Below are positions 24,503 to 33,660 of a DNA stretch of 64,000 nucleotides, piece by piece (positions within the stretch are counted from its first letter, which is position 1; each line of letters begins with the position of its first letter). The translations under genes and the position numbers were made by a program. The notes beneath the pieces are model-generated. The model saw only the letters and a program-made list of their open reading frames with translations. It did not search any database and was not told the origin of the DNA. The stretch is from an uncultured Gemella sp. (lineage in GTDB: Bacteria > Bacillota > Bacilli > Staphylococcales > Gemellaceae): NCBI GenBank assembly GCA_900555985.1, contig USNF01000002.1:49395-113394 (forward strand), written 5' to 3'.

Positions 24503-26482
24503 TTATAATTGTAATATGTAATCTTTTAATATTAACTCTATCTTCGTTAATATAAAATCACTATTTTTTGAATGTAATGCCGAATTTAATACCTCATCAT
24601 TTAAAATAGCTATGCTTATTTGACCTAATAATTCGGTATAATTTTGATTATCAGGACTTACCATCGTAAAGAATACAGAAACCTCTTCTTTTTCTCCAGT
24701 GACATTATCCATTTTATACGGATTATTGAGGCTACTTATAATAATAAAAGGTTCATCTATATTATCGTTCAATGTATGGAATAATGCTAGATTTGTCCCC
24801 GGAATTACTACTGAGCTTTTTTCATGGCGCTCTATTAAACTTTCAACTATTTCATCTTTATTTTTAATTTCTAATCCAGACTCATCAAATACTTTTTTTA
24901 GCGCTACTCTTTCATCGCTGTTATTGTCTATTTCTATATATCTTATATTCGCAAGAATTTCCTTACTAGCCCTTATTAACTCCTCTATATTTATAGTTCT
25001 ATCAGAATCTACTAAATTTTTTCTTTTAAAGCTTCTACTTTCTAATATCTTGTTTCTAACAACTTCAATATCTTTTTCTTTTAATATTGTTGGAATTAAA
25101 ATATAATCAATATCTTTATCTAATTCTATAGTAGAAATAACAACATCATAATTTTTTACAAAATTACTATTTACTTTACTTGGTATTGTATATTCTAAAT
25201 TCTTTATCTCCGGAATATTTTTTCTTATCTGACTTCCTAAAATTTTCGAACTTCCTATACCACTTGCGCAAATAACTAACGCTCTAACAAAATTCTTACG
25301 ATAAATTTGTTCATAACTAGAAGCGAAGTGTATAACTATATAACTAAGTTCTGTCGAATTAAAATTAATTTCATCAAAAACAACAAGTAATTCTGATTTT
25401 ATAATTAGATATAGTTCATTATAATTTTTAAGAACAAATTCTTGTAATTCATCATTCTCCTCTGTTAATTTCATTTGATACCTTTTTATCGCAGACTCAA
25501 CATGAGCTATAAGTCCACTTGATAAATTTGTATCTTGAGTAAAATCTACATTCATTTTTTCCGATACATATTTTATTAATAAGTTAATTTTATAAACTAG
25601 CGTATATGAATACTTATCATTAAAATATGATAACTGCTCAATTAATCTACAAGTTTTTAATATTTTTATAAGAAAGTTAATTATACTATCAGTAATATCA
25701 AACTCTACAGTTTCTTTTGTAGCTTGTAATAAATCTATAATATATCTATACTCATCTTGGGTATATTTTTCTTTTGAATCTGTTTCATAAGATAATCTTA
25801 AAAATACTATGTTTAAGCTAATAAGAATTTTCTTTATACTTGAATCTGTATATATATTGAATATCTCAAGCTTTTTGTTGTTATAAAATATTTGAGTTAA
25901 AAGATCAAAATTTAAAAATTTCATAAAAGGATTACTTGATAAACTTTCTCGACCATTTAATCTTGTAAAAAATTCTTCATCACTTATTTCGTTACATAAT
26001 AAAGATATTAATAAAATCCTTCTATCTATTTCTTTTCCGACAATTTCAATACCTTGACCTTTTTTTCTAACTAAAGATAATTTATAATCCTCAAGTATTT
26101 TTTCAATTGTAGGAACTATTGAGGCGACAGTATTATAACTTAGCATTAATTTTTCTGAAATATCCTTAATCGATGTATCTTCATTTAAAATTATAAAACA
26201 TAAAATTAAATTTAATCTAGTTTCTGCAGAATATGCATAATCTTCAAAACTAGTTTCAAATTGTGTAGAATCCAATGATTCAATATTGCCACTTAAATAA
26301 TATTTTGATTTTTCCTTTATCAAGTCTATATCTAACGCCTGCAATGAACTTTCTAAATTTTTAATTTCTCTATAGAGTGTTCTTTCTTTTATTTTTGTAG
26401 CTTTCGCTATTTCCTTTATGCTTAATTGTTCATTATTTTTTAATAAAACTTGTAATATAAGTTTTTCTCTTTCGTTAAACAT
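24503..26482 (-). CDS. mtlR: MtlR, BglG/DeoR-type PRD-containing activator of the mannitol operon
   Basis: 659 aa, typical of Firmicute MtlR. Domains in order: an N-terminal HTH (LLKNNEQLSIKEIAKATKIKERTLYREIKNLE), a second HTH of Mga type (about 90-150), two PTS regulation domains (about 190-400), an EIIB-like segment with the Cys in VICASGIGSSKILGS, and a C-terminal EIIA-like segment. In the latter the position that holds the regulatory His in other MtlRs reads ALFHTLND. Family knowledge: activity is set by phosphorylation through HPr/EIIA/EIIB. ATG 26482 follows ATGGAGG. It sits between mtlA and mtlFD, between two hairpins, and matching candidate target sites lie upstream of both. Confidence 0.93.
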   Translation of the reverse strand: MFNEREKLILQVLLKNNEQLSIKEIAKATKIKERTLYREIKNLESSLQALDIDLIKEKSKYYLSGNIESLDSTQFETSFEDYAYSAETRLNLILCFIILNEDTSIKDISEKLMLSYNTVASIVPTIEKILEDYKLSLVRKKGQGIEIVGKEIDRRILLISLLCNEISDEEFFTRLNGRESLSSNPFMKFLNFDLLTQIFYNNKKLEIFNIYTDSSIKKILISLNIVFLRLSYETDSKEKYTQDEYRYIIDLLQATKETVEFDITDSIINFLIKILKTCRLIEQLSYFNDKYSYTLVYKINLLIKYVSEKMNVDFTQDTNLSSGLIAHVESAIKRYQMKLTEENDELQEFVLKNYNELYLIIKSELLVVFDEINFNSTELSYIVIHFASSYEQIYRKNFVRALVICASGIGSSKILGSQIRKNIPEIKNLEYTIPSKVNSNFVKNYDVVISTIELDKDIDYILIPTILKEKDIEVVRNKILESRSFKRKNLVDSDRTINIEELIRASKEILANIRYIEIDNNSDERVALKKVFDESGLEIKNKDEIVESLIERHEKSSVVIPGTNLALFHTLNDNIDEPFIIISSLNNPYKMDNVTGEKEEVSVFFTMVSPDNQNYTELLGQISIAILNDEVLNSALHSKNSDFILTKIELILKDYILQL

Positions 26483-26517
26483 ATTTCCTCCATACTTAGA
26501 GCTTTAAATACAAAATA

Positions 26518-26562
26518 TGACTTCATCTTAGTAATGCATATCGCCTTATTAAGATGAAGTCA
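26518..26562 (-). terminator. stem-loop between mtlA and mtlR
   Basis: 13-bp stem TGACTTCATCTTA / TAAGATGAAGTCA with a 19-nt loop. The T-run after it is weak, so partial read-through into mtlR is likely; no separate mtlR promoter is evident. Confidence 0.6.
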
Positions 26563-26607
26563 TAAACACTACTGTTTTCTTTTACAAAACATTATATAGC
26601 TTTTTGA

Positions 26608-28041
26608 CTATTTTTGCAAATTCTCAACAATTTCGTCATATTTAGGACTGTTTAAGAAGTTATCTACTGAAACATGTAGAGCTTTTCCATTCATTTGTTT
26701 TGCACGTGGAGTTAATTCGTTTTGAGTAACGATTAATAATCCACCTTCTTCTGTTAAGTTTCTAATAGCTACATTAGTTACTTCATAATCTAATCCAGCT
26801 TTTTTAACTTTGTTACGTAGAATTGATGCACCCATTGCTGAGCTTCCCATTCCTGCGTCACAAGCAAAGATTATTTTCTTAACATCAGCATAAGAAGTTT
26901 CGCTTGCTGCTTCTGTTGCTACTTCTTGACCTTTAGATTCAGCTTTCATACTGCTTACTTTACTTTGAGCAGCTTCTAAATCAGCTTCGCCTTTATCACG
27001 ACGTAAAATTATACTTGCAATAATAAATGTTACTACTGTTGATACTAATACCCCTGCAATTACTGCAAAGTAGCTTCCTTGAGCAGTCTGTGCTAATACT
27101 GCAATAATACTACCTGGAGATGCTGGTGCACGTAGACCTGCACCTAATAATTGGAATGTAGCTGTACCACTAACTCCCCCAGCCATAGCTGCAATGATTA
27201 AAGCTGGTTTCATTAAGATGTATGGGAAGTAAATTTCGTGAATACCTCCGATGAAGTGGATAAGAGCAGCACCTGGTGCAGATGCTTTTGCTGAACCTTT
27301 TCCAAAGAACATATAAGCTAATAAGATACCAAGTCCAACTCCTGGGTTAGCTTCTAATAAGTATAATACAGATTTACCTGTATTTAATGCTTGTTCTGTT
27401 GCTATTGGAGTTAAAATACCATGGTTAATAGCATTGTTTAAGAATAAAATCTTAGCTGGTTCAATAAAGATGTTAGCTAATGGTAATAAGTGAGCATTGA
27501 CGATAACATCAACTCCTGCACTTAAAATATTAGTAATAACTTTAACTACTGGTCCAATACCGTAGTATCCAATAACTGAAAGAATAAATCCTAAAATACC
27601 TAGTGAGAAGTTATTAACTAACATTTCTAAACCAGTTTTAATTTTTGGTTGAACTGCTTTATCAAATTTTTTCATTAAGTATGCAGCAATTGGTCCCATA
27701 ACCATTGCACCTAGGAACATAGGTGTTCCACCAATACCTTTTTCTGTAAATGTAGTTGTTCCTACAATTACTCCCATAGTAGCTATAGCTGCTACTACTC
27801 CACCACGTTCTTCGTGAATATTTTTACCTGCTGAATAGGCAATTAATAGTGGTAAAAGGAAGAATATCATTGGACTTACCAACGATGCTAATTGTGCATT
27901 TGGTGTAAATCCTTTTTCAATAAAGAATGCTGTGATAATCCCCCAAGCGATAAATGCACCAATGTTTGGCATTACCATACTTGATAGTGCAGTACCTACT
28001 TTTTGAACTAAAACTTTTAATCCGCTTTTATTTTCGCTCAT
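26608..28041 (-). CDS. mtlA: mannitol-specific PTS enzyme IICB
   Basis: Membrane permease that phosphorylates mannitol during uptake. 477 aa: EIIC membrane domain about 1-345 (MPNIGAFIAWGIITAFFI, GGVVAAIATMGVIVGT, LFLNNAINHGILTPI, HFIGGIHEIYFPYILMKP), a linker rich in Ala/Lys/Glu at 350-385, and an EIIB domain at 387-477 with the phospho-cysteine in IFACDAGMGSSAMGASIL. EIIA is the separate mtlF, as in many streptococci and Bacillus. First gene of the cluster with its own TTGTCT-17-TATAAT promoter and MtlR-type site. Confidence 0.97.
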   Translation of the reverse strand: MSENKSGLKVLVQKVGTALSSMVMPNIGAFIAWGIITAFFIEKGFTPNAQLASLVSPMIFFLLPLLIAYSAGKNIHEERGGVVAAIATMGVIVGTTTFTEKGIGGTPMFLGAMVMGPIAAYLMKKFDKAVQPKIKTGLEMLVNNFSLGILGFILSVIGYYGIGPVVKVITNILSAGVDVIVNAHLLPLANIFIEPAKILFLNNAINHGILTPIATEQALNTGKSVLYLLEANPGVGLGILLAYMFFGKGSAKASAPGAALIHFIGGIHEIYFPYILMKPALIIAAMAGGVSGTATFQLLGAGLRAPASPGSIIAVLAQTAQGSYFAVIAGVLVSTVVTFIIASIILRRDKGEADLEAAQSKVSSMKAESKGQEVATEAASETSYADVKKIIFACDAGMGSSAMGASILRNKVKKAGLDYEVTNVAIRNLTEEGGLLIVTQNELTPRAKQMNGKALHVSVDNFLNSPKYDEIVENLQK

Positions 28042-28087
28042 AAGTATAAATCTCCTTTAATTTTATTTCTCTTTTACTTATGAGTTA

Positions 28088-28116
28088 ATTATATCGCTTT
28101 CTTTTTGACTAGACAA
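28088..28116 (-). promoter_or_regulatory. mtlA promoter
   Basis: Minus strand TTGTCT, 17 nt, TATAAT, about 46 nt before the mtlA ATG. Confidence 0.75.
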
Positions 28117-28173
28117 TATCAAAAAAGGCGAAGTAGTTTTTGCCAAACTGGGGTTACCTACATTTTGGCAAAA
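28113..28173 (-). promoter_or_regulatory. MtlR-type activator site at mtlA
   Basis: ACAATATCAA, then GGCGAAGTAGTTTTTGCCAA, as at 24400; in addition an inverted repeat TTTTGCCAAA-16 nt-TTTGGCAAAA at 28138-28173. It abuts the -35 box, the position expected for an activator. Confidence 0.72.
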
Positions 28174-28249
28174 TAAATAAATACAAATTATACTGCATAT
28201 GTTATAATATATAGTATATTTTGTATTTATCGAAAGGAATTATTAATTT

Positions 28250-28642
28250 ATGAAAAACACGTCTTTTTTAGCCATTTTTGATACATTATTTATAGTAACA
28301 TTGATTATATTTATGTTGACTAAAAACTCAACAATTTTTTTCGTTTCCCTTCCATTTTATGTCGGGACTTCTTTTTCTCAATATTTTAAACAAAAAGAAA
28401 AACTAGATATTTTAGACAAAAAATTATTGAATTTATTAAAATTAGATACTACTATCTATTCAATAGCTTTTATGATTTTATATGTTTCAATATATTCAAG
28501 TATTAATAGTATTGAATTACCTTTAAATATTAATTACTTTTTTGGTATAGCCTTATTCCTATTTTTTGTTGCACTTATTATTAGTATTAAACGTAGAAAA
28601 TTGGCACAAGATTTATTAATTGAAAAATATAGAAAAAAATAA
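28250..28642 (+). CDS. small integral membrane protein, unknown
   Basis: 130 aa with four hydrophobic helices (about 5-22, 27-44, 68-88, 98-116) separated by a charged cytoplasmic loop (KQKEKLDILDKKLLNLLKL) and a basic tail (KRRKLAQDLLIEKYRKK). GAAAGGAATTATTAATTT precedes ATG 28250 and a TATAAT box lies at about 28204. No recognised domain. It is divergent from mtlA and ends at a terminator shared with plsY, so it is a single-gene unit. Confidence 0.7.
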   Translation: MKNTSFLAIFDTLFIVTLIIFMLTKNSTIFFVSLPFYVGTSFSQYFKQKEKLDILDKKLLNLLKLDTTIYSIAFMILYVSIYSSINSIELPLNINYFFGIALFLFFVALIISIKRRKLAQDLLIEKYRKK

Positions 28643-28678
28643 AAAAGAAACCAGCTGATTAACGAGCTGGTTTCTTTT
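28643..28678. terminator. bidirectional terminator overlapping the plsY 3-prime end
   Basis: Perfect 14-bp stem AAAAGAAACCAGCT / AGCTGGTTTCTTTT. The right arm encodes the last codons of plsY (KKPAR then stop), so the hairpin is partly coding. Confidence 0.85.
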
Positions 28679-29273
28679 GAATAGGTCTCTTTTTAACAGG
28701 TGTTCTAAAATATTTTTCAAATGATTGTTCAATATCTTTAACTGCTACCACTGATACTAATGATACTATTAAAATAAATATTAGTAAAAGAATAAATGAT
28801 CGAGATTCTATATAATCTAAAAATGTGATTAGTGGTAAACTTGAATAAAATCCGATTGTCAAACTTTTTATAATTACCGCAATAACTACTGTACAAAGTA
28901 TTAAGACTAAAAATAAATGAAGAGATAATGCAGCCATAGTTCCAAAGAATGTTGCTACACCTTTTCCACCTTTAAAATTAAACAATACAGGCTTGATATG
29001 ACCTAATATTACAAATAATATACATAAGTATATAGTAATTGCATCTACATTTAATATTTTTAATAAAATTACTATTAAAAACCCTTTAAAAAAGTCCACT
29101 GCTAGAACAAAAATAAATGATCTTGTCCCTAAAACACGACCTGCATTCCTGGCTCCAACATTACCTGAACCAGCTTTGGACAAGTCCTCTTTATAAATTT
29201 TCTCTAATAACTTACCTCCCATTATATTCCCTAGGAAGTAGGCTATAATAGCATATATAATACTAGTTATCAT
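28659..29273 (-). CDS. plsY: acyl-phosphate:glycerol-3-phosphate acyltransferase
   Basis: Membrane enzyme making lysophosphatidic acid from acyl-phosphate and glycerol-3-phosphate, the first step of phospholipid synthesis. 204 aa with five or six helices. Motifs: SGNVGARNAGRVLG (motif 1), KGGKGVATFFG (motif 2, phosphate-binding loop). The basic tail KKRPIQKKPAR is cytoplasmic. ATG 29273 overlaps the end of the flippase gene by 11 nt, so translation is coupled. The upstream partner being an MprF-like lipid flippase makes this a lipid pair. Confidence 0.93.
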   Translation of the reverse strand: MITSIIYAIIAYFLGNIMGGKLLEKIYKEDLSKAGSGNVGARNAGRVLGTRSFIFVLAVDFFKGFLIVILLKILNVDAITIYLCILFVILGHIKPVLFNFKGGKGVATFFGTMAALSLHLFLVLILCTVVIAVIIKSLTIGFYSSLPLITFLDYIESRSFILLLIFILIVSLVSVVAVKDIEQSFEKYFRTPVKKRPIQKKPAR

Positions 29274-30240
29274 AGTTTTGCTCCTCTCTTTTTAAAAATT
29301 TATTTTTTACAACATTTATACCTTCACTTAAAAACATTAAGCAACCTAAGGTAAACGGAACAAGATAATATGAAATTCTATAGATTATTATCGTAGCTCC
29401 TATTATTTCTTTATCAATACCAAGATTCATTAATCCTATTAATACTAAAGCATCAAAAGTTCCCATTCCCCCAGGAATCATAGATAATAATCCTACTATT
29501 GACGCTACTATAATTACACCCATTATTTGAAGTTCCTTATTTGCAACTATATTCCCTGTATAAAAATATAGAATAATAAGTATAATTAAAGCTGCGAATA
29601 CCCATTCTAAGAAAGAAATAATAGTAAGTTTTATACTTAAATATCTATCACCACGTATACTAGGTTTCTTTAAATTAAAAAATAAATATAGGGGTAAAAA
29701 CAATGACATTAGTAATAAGCAATAATAAAATACTTTATTATGTGCATATAAAGCTTGTCCTGGGAAAATATTTAATACTACACAAATAGATAGTAAACTA
29801 ATTCCGGATAACATTGAAACGAGTATCATTCCTATAGCAGTAGCTAAGCTTTTACCATTTTTTGTGTATGGTTTATACATATAATATCTTAACCCTGCAC
29901 CAATAAATCCACCAAAACCTAATACCATATTTAAGGTATTAGTCATAAAACTAATTTTAAAAATACGGAATGAAGGCATACTTTTTGTTAAATTAATCGC
30001 TTTTAAAACAAAATAATCATATAAACACAATATTGTTATACCCAGTAAACCACAAAATATAACGAAGAAAAATTTAACATTACCTAATTGTAATGTTAAA
30101 AGATATATTTTTTTAAAATCTAAACTAGTAATTTCTTTTTTAAAATAGGAAAAAATCAAATAAAATATTAGTAATCCAATACCTGTTTGAATCAAATTTT
30201 TCAAATAGCTAAAAGATCGTTTACTATTAAAATTTTTCAT
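29263..30240 (-). CDS. MprF-like/YbhN-family lysyl-phosphatidylglycerol flippase-type membrane protein
   Basis: 325 aa, eight predicted helices, matching the N-terminal flippase half of MprF (LPG_synthase_TM family). Conserved features are the FMTNTLNMVLGFGGFIGAGLRYYMYKPY segment in the first half and SMIPGGMGTFDALVLIGLMNLG near residue 255-280. The C-terminal aminoacyl-transferase domain of full MprF is absent, so it does not make lysyl-phosphatidylglycerol itself. It is expressed with plsY (11-nt overlap). The substrate is unknown. Confidence 0.85.
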   Translation of the reverse strand: MKNFNSKRSFSYLKNLIQTGIGLLIFYLIFSYFKKEITSLDFKKIYLLTLQLGNVKFFFVIFCGLLGITILCLYDYFVLKAINLTKSMPSFRIFKISFMTNTLNMVLGFGGFIGAGLRYYMYKPYTKNGKSLATAIGMILVSMLSGISLLSICVVLNIFPGQALYAHNKVFYYCLLLMSLFLPLYLFFNLKKPSIRGDRYLSIKLTIISFLEWVFAALIILIILYFYTGNIVANKELQIMGVIIVASIVGLLSMIPGGMGTFDALVLIGLMNLGIDKEIIGATIIIYRISYYLVPFTLGCLMFLSEGINVVKNKFLKREEQNYDN

Positions 30241-30451
30241 TTTTATTTTCCTTAATATATTTTTTTCTACTTTATCATAACATTTTATACTAATTTTTTC
30301 AATAATAATAATTCTAGCTACATTTTTGTTTGTAAAATTAGTGATAAAACTACTTATATTTATTATTAATTCAACGCTTTCATTAAATTTCAGATATTTT
30401 TTCTGTTACCAAAATTTATTTTTATTTTTATTAAATTTTATAAAAAAATTA

Positions 30452-30485
30452 ACAGCAAAGAAAAGATTTTACTCCCCTTCGCTGT
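30452..30485 (-). terminator. terminator of the greA-mtnN end
   Basis: Stem ACAGCAAAG / CTTCGCTGT (with wobble pairs on the RNA) followed on the minus strand by TTAATTTTTTT. Confidence 0.65.
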
Positions 30486-30494
30486 CTATAAATA

Positions 30495-31178
30495 TTAAAG
30501 TTTTTTAATTAACTCTGTTGTTAATATAGATGAATTTACTGCTGCAATTTTTAAAAATTCATCAAATGTAACACGAGTACCTTCTTCTGCTTTATCACTA
30601 ACACTACGACAAACTATAAACTTAGTACCAAACTGATAACAAGTTTGAGCAATCGCAGCTGCTTCCATTTCTACTACTTGCATAGTAGGAAAATTAGTTA
30701 AAATATTATTTTTTAACTCTTTATTAGATATAAATGAATCAGAAGTTCCTACTAATCCGAAGTGTATGTTATGATTTGGTAAATCTATCTCAGCAGCCAA
30801 TTTTTGTAATTTTTCATCACTCTTATATGCTGCAGGCATTTGTGGAACTTGACCTAATTCATAACCAAATTCAGTCGCATCAACATCAAAGTGACGAACT
30901 TCTGTAGCCACAATCATGTCTCCTATTTCCATATTTCCTTGTAGTGCTCCACAAGTTCCTATGTTTATAACATATTCTGGTTTATAATGATCTAATAAAA
31001 GAGTTGTCGCTATTGCCGCATTAACCTTCCCAGGAAGACTAAGCATTAATACTATATTACGATTTTCATAAATACCCTCGTAAAAAGTTACATGCGCTAT
31101 TTTTCTTTCTTTAAGATTTTCTATTTTCTCTTTTATAATAGCAACTTCTTCTGGCATTGCACCTATTAAAGCTATCAT
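30495..31178 (-). CDS. mtnN: 5-methylthioadenosine/S-adenosylhomocysteine nucleosidase
   Basis: Removes adenine from MTA and SAH, clearing by-products of methylation and polyamine synthesis. 227 aa. Marks: IALIGAMPEEVAIIKE at the start, NIGTCGALQGNMEIGD, VVEMEAAAIAQTCYQ and the catalytic Asp in CRSVSDKAEEG. ATG 31178 is chosen over an in-frame TTG at 31190 because AGAGG abuts the TTG. It starts 4 nt after the greA stop. SAH clearance fits the SAM-dependent TrmR in the same gene run. Confidence 0.95.
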   Translation of the reverse strand: MIALIGAMPEEVAIIKEKIENLKERKIAHVTFYEGIYENRNIVLMLSLPGKVNAAIATTLLLDHYKPEYVINIGTCGALQGNMEIGDMIVATEVRHFDVDATEFGYELGQVPQMPAAYKSDEKLQKLAAEIDLPNHNIHFGLVGTSDSFISNKELKNNILTNFPTMQVVEMEAAAIAQTCYQFGTKFIVCRSVSDKAEEGTRVTFDEFLKIAAVNSSILTTELIKKL

Positions 31179-31182
31179 AATA

Positions 31183-31671
31183 TTATTCAACCTCTAAAAT
31201 TTTTATTTCCATTGAATCTTCAGGTCCTGTTGGAAGAGATACTTTTGCTATATCTCCAACTTCTTTTCCTAGTAATGCTTGAGCAACTGGACTTTCATTT
31301 GAAATTTTGAATTCAAATGGATTAGCTTCAGCACTACCAACAATTTTATAAGTTTCTGTAACTCCATCAGGTAGTTCTTGATAAGTTACTGTGTTACCAA
31401 GGCGAATTGCACTTGATTTTTCATCTAATTCAATAATTACAGCATATCGAATCATTTGTTCCATTTCTAGAATTCTTTGTTCGATAAACCCTTGTTCATC
31501 TTTTGCTGCATCATACTCTGAGTTCTCAGATAAGTCTCCAAAGCTACGTGCTATTTTAATTTTTTCAATTACTTCTGGACGTTTAACTTTTTTATAATGT
31601 TCTAATTCTTCTACAAGTTGATCATAACCTTCTTGGGTCATTTGATATTCTAATTTTTCTTCTAAAGCCAT
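31183..31671 (-). CDS. greA: transcription elongation factor GreA
   Basis: Rescues backtracked RNA polymerase by stimulating transcript cleavage. 162 aa: N-terminal coiled-coil hairpin about 12-80 with the acidic tip (ARSFGDLSENSEYDAAKDEQ), then a globular C-terminal FKBP-like domain (GNTVTYQELPDG, SPVAQALLGKEVGDIAKV). AAGGAG lies 7 nt before ATG 31671. It sits between udk and mtnN, as in Bacillus. Note the short 4-nt gap to mtnN. Confidence 0.97.
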   Translation of the reverse strand: MALEEKLEYQMTQEGYDQLVEELEHYKKVKRPEVIEKIKIARSFGDLSENSEYDAAKDEQGFIEQRILEMEQMIRYAVIIELDEKSSAIRLGNTVTYQELPDGVTETYKIVGSAEANPFEFKISNESPVAQALLGKEVGDIAKVSLPTGPEDSMEIKILEVE

Positions 31672-31719
31672 AGTAATACTCCTTTTTTTAGTCTACTTTC
31701 TATTATATCGTTTTTTTTA

Positions 31720-32346
31720 CTATTTTGCTAGTAGTGATTTAATTTTTGTTATTAAAATATCTACTGCAATATCATTGTACCCACCATCTGGAACAATTAT
31801 ATCAGCATATTGCTTAGTAGGTTTAATATACTTCTCATGCATTGGTCTAACAGATACTAGGTATTGGTTAATAACTGACTCTACAGTTCTTCCACGTTCA
31901 TTTATATCACGCAATAAACGTCTTAATATACGTAAATCACTTGGTGTATCAACGAAAATCTTAATATCCATTAATTCACGTAGTTTCTCTGAATGCAATC
32001 CAAACATACCTTCAATGATAATTACATCTTTAGGCTCTTGATGTTTTTTTTCAGTACTACGTGTATGGTTTACGTAGTCATAGACTGGTAAATCTACTGA
32101 TTTCCCTTCAATAAGTTCTGTTAAATGAGTATATAAAAGTTCATTATCAAATGCACTAGGATGATCGTAGTTAGTTTTTACTCGCTCATCCATTGTCATA
32201 TGACTTTGATCTTTATAATAATAGTCTTGCTCGATTAACGCTACTTTATCAATTGTTAATTCATCAATAATTCTTTTAGTAACAGTAGTTTTCCCACTAC
32301 CACTACCACCTACTATACCAATAATTTTAGGCTTTTTAGTTATCAT
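31720..32346 (-). CDS. udk: uridine kinase
   Basis: Phosphorylates uridine and cytidine with ATP/GTP in pyrimidine salvage. 208 aa. P-loop GIVGGSGSGKTTV at residues 10-22; the acceptor site follows with IEQDYYYKDQSHM and YDHPSAFD; the lid region is DINERGRTVESVINQYL. The ATG shares one base with the stop of the upstream U32 gene (TAATG), which couples translation. Order U32-udk-greA is the same as in Bacillus subtilis yrrO-udk-greA. Confidence 0.97.
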   Translation of the reverse strand: MITKKPKIIGIVGGSGSGKTTVTKRIIDELTIDKVALIEQDYYYKDQSHMTMDERVKTNYDHPSAFDNELLYTHLTELIEGKSVDLPVYDYVNHTRSTEKKHQEPKDVIIIEGMFGLHSEKLRELMDIKIFVDTPSDLRILRRLLRDINERGRTVESVINQYLVSVRPMHEKYIKPTKQYADIIVPDGGYNDIAVDILITKIKSLLAK

Positions 32347-33617
32347 TAGCGTCCTATTTCCTTTCTCATCATATTACTCTTAAACACTCTAGAGTCTAAC
32401 TTAGTTCTTATTATTTGAAGTGGATGTCTTGCCGCATCAAGTAATTCTCCATCTTCATCATATATCTCACCAATTACTTGTCTAAATGTATCAATTTCTG
32501 GTCCAAAGAATTCAACTTCTTGTCCTGTTTTAAAGAAATTACGTTGTTGTATTGTCGCTATACCTGTTTTTTCATCATAATGTAGAACTTGTCCAACAAA
32601 ATCATAATTTGTTTTTTTACTTCCTTCATTACCAAACATTTGTTCAGTATATTGTGGAATTTCATAGAAGAATGACATTGCTGTATCACGATTAGCACAT
32701 TTATACAGTTCTAATTTATATTCAGGTGTCATTTCAAAGTTGTCAGGATCTGCACAATAATCATCAATTAATTTTCTATATACACTTGCCACTGTTGCAA
32801 CATAGTGAATAGATTTCATACGACCTTCAACTTTTAATGAATCAATCCCTAATTCAATAATTTCAGGCACAGCTTCTATTAGCGTTAAGTCTTTAGGGCT
32901 CATTGCATAAGGATTTGCACCTTCATCAAATAGCTTTGTGTCTTCATCTTGACCTTCTTCATAAAGATCATAATTCCATCGACATGACTGACAACATCCT
33001 CCGCGGTTACTATCTCTAGCTGTCATATAATTACTTAATGTACAGCGACCTGAGTACGCTATACACATAGCCCCGTGAACAAACATTTCTATTTCGACAT
33101 CTGTTTTTTCACGAATTTCTTTTATTTCTTCATAACCTGTTTCACGTGCAAGAACTACACGGTGAACTCCTTCACTTTCCCAATATTTTACTTCTTTGTA
33201 GTTTGAAATAGATTGTTGAGTACTAATATGTATCTCTACATCTGGAGCAACTACTTTACATCTTTCAATAATAAATGGGTCCGCTACGATTATACCTCTA
33301 ACCCCTGCTTCTTGGAGCGCAATTAAAAATTCATCTAATCCCTCAAAGTTCTCATCATGAGCAATTATATTTGCTGTTACGTATATATCTGCTCCATATT
33401 TTTTAGCAAAGTCGCATCCCTCTTTAATTTCTTCAATAGTGAAATTATCTGCATTACTACGTAGTCCAAACTCTTGTCCTCCAAGAAATACAGCATCTGC
33501 ACCATAATGAATTGCTATCTTTAATTTTTCTAAGTTTCCTGCAGGAAGTAAAAGTTCTGGTTTTTTTACGATAACTCTCTTCCCATCTCTAATTTCTGAT
33601 ATATTTGGTATTGCCAT
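32346..33617 (-). CDS. trhP2: U32-family protein, tRNA wobble-uridine hydroxylation (YrrO/TrhP2 type)
   Basis: 423 aa. U32 signature region EIEMFVHGAMCIAYSGRCTLSNYMTARDSNRGGCCQSCRW carries the cysteines thought to hold an iron-sulfur cluster, and LSVEGRMKS-like DSLKVEGRMKSIHYVATV follows; a C-terminal beta domain (about 330-423) is present, as in long U32 proteins. In Bacillus the paired YrrN and YrrO (TrhP1/TrhP2) make 5-hydroxyuridine at tRNA position 34. No Shine-Dalgarno sits at the expected distance from ATG 33617; an AAGGAGG lies about 30 nt upstream in a hairpin loop. The old label peptidase is probably wrong for this member. Confidence 0.85.
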   Translation of the reverse strand: MAIPNISEIRDGKRVIVKKPELLLPAGNLEKLKIAIHYGADAVFLGGQEFGLRSNADNFTIEEIKEGCDFAKKYGADIYVTANIIAHDENFEGLDEFLIALQEAGVRGIIVADPFIIERCKVVAPDVEIHISTQQSISNYKEVKYWESEGVHRVVLARETGYEEIKEIREKTDVEIEMFVHGAMCIAYSGRCTLSNYMTARDSNRGGCCQSCRWNYDLYEEGQDEDTKLFDEGANPYAMSPKDLTLIEAVPEIIELGIDSLKVEGRMKSIHYVATVASVYRKLIDDYCADPDNFEMTPEYKLELYKCANRDTAMSFFYEIPQYTEQMFGNEGSKKTNYDFVGQVLHYDEKTGIATIQQRNFFKTGQEVEFFGPEIDTFRQVIGEIYDEDGELLDAARHPLQIIRTKLDSRVFKSNMMRKEIGR

Positions 33618-33637
33618 AAGTTTAAGTCACATTCAAG

Positions 33638-33660
33638 TATGACCTATCCTCCTTGTCATA
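33638..33660 (-). promoter_or_regulatory. hairpin with AAGGAGG in the loop upstream of trhP2
   Basis: Minus strand TATGAC-AAGGAGGATAG-GTCATA. The SD-like AAGGAGG is too far (about 30 nt) from ATG 33617 for normal use, and no other ribosome site is seen. Confidence 0.4.
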
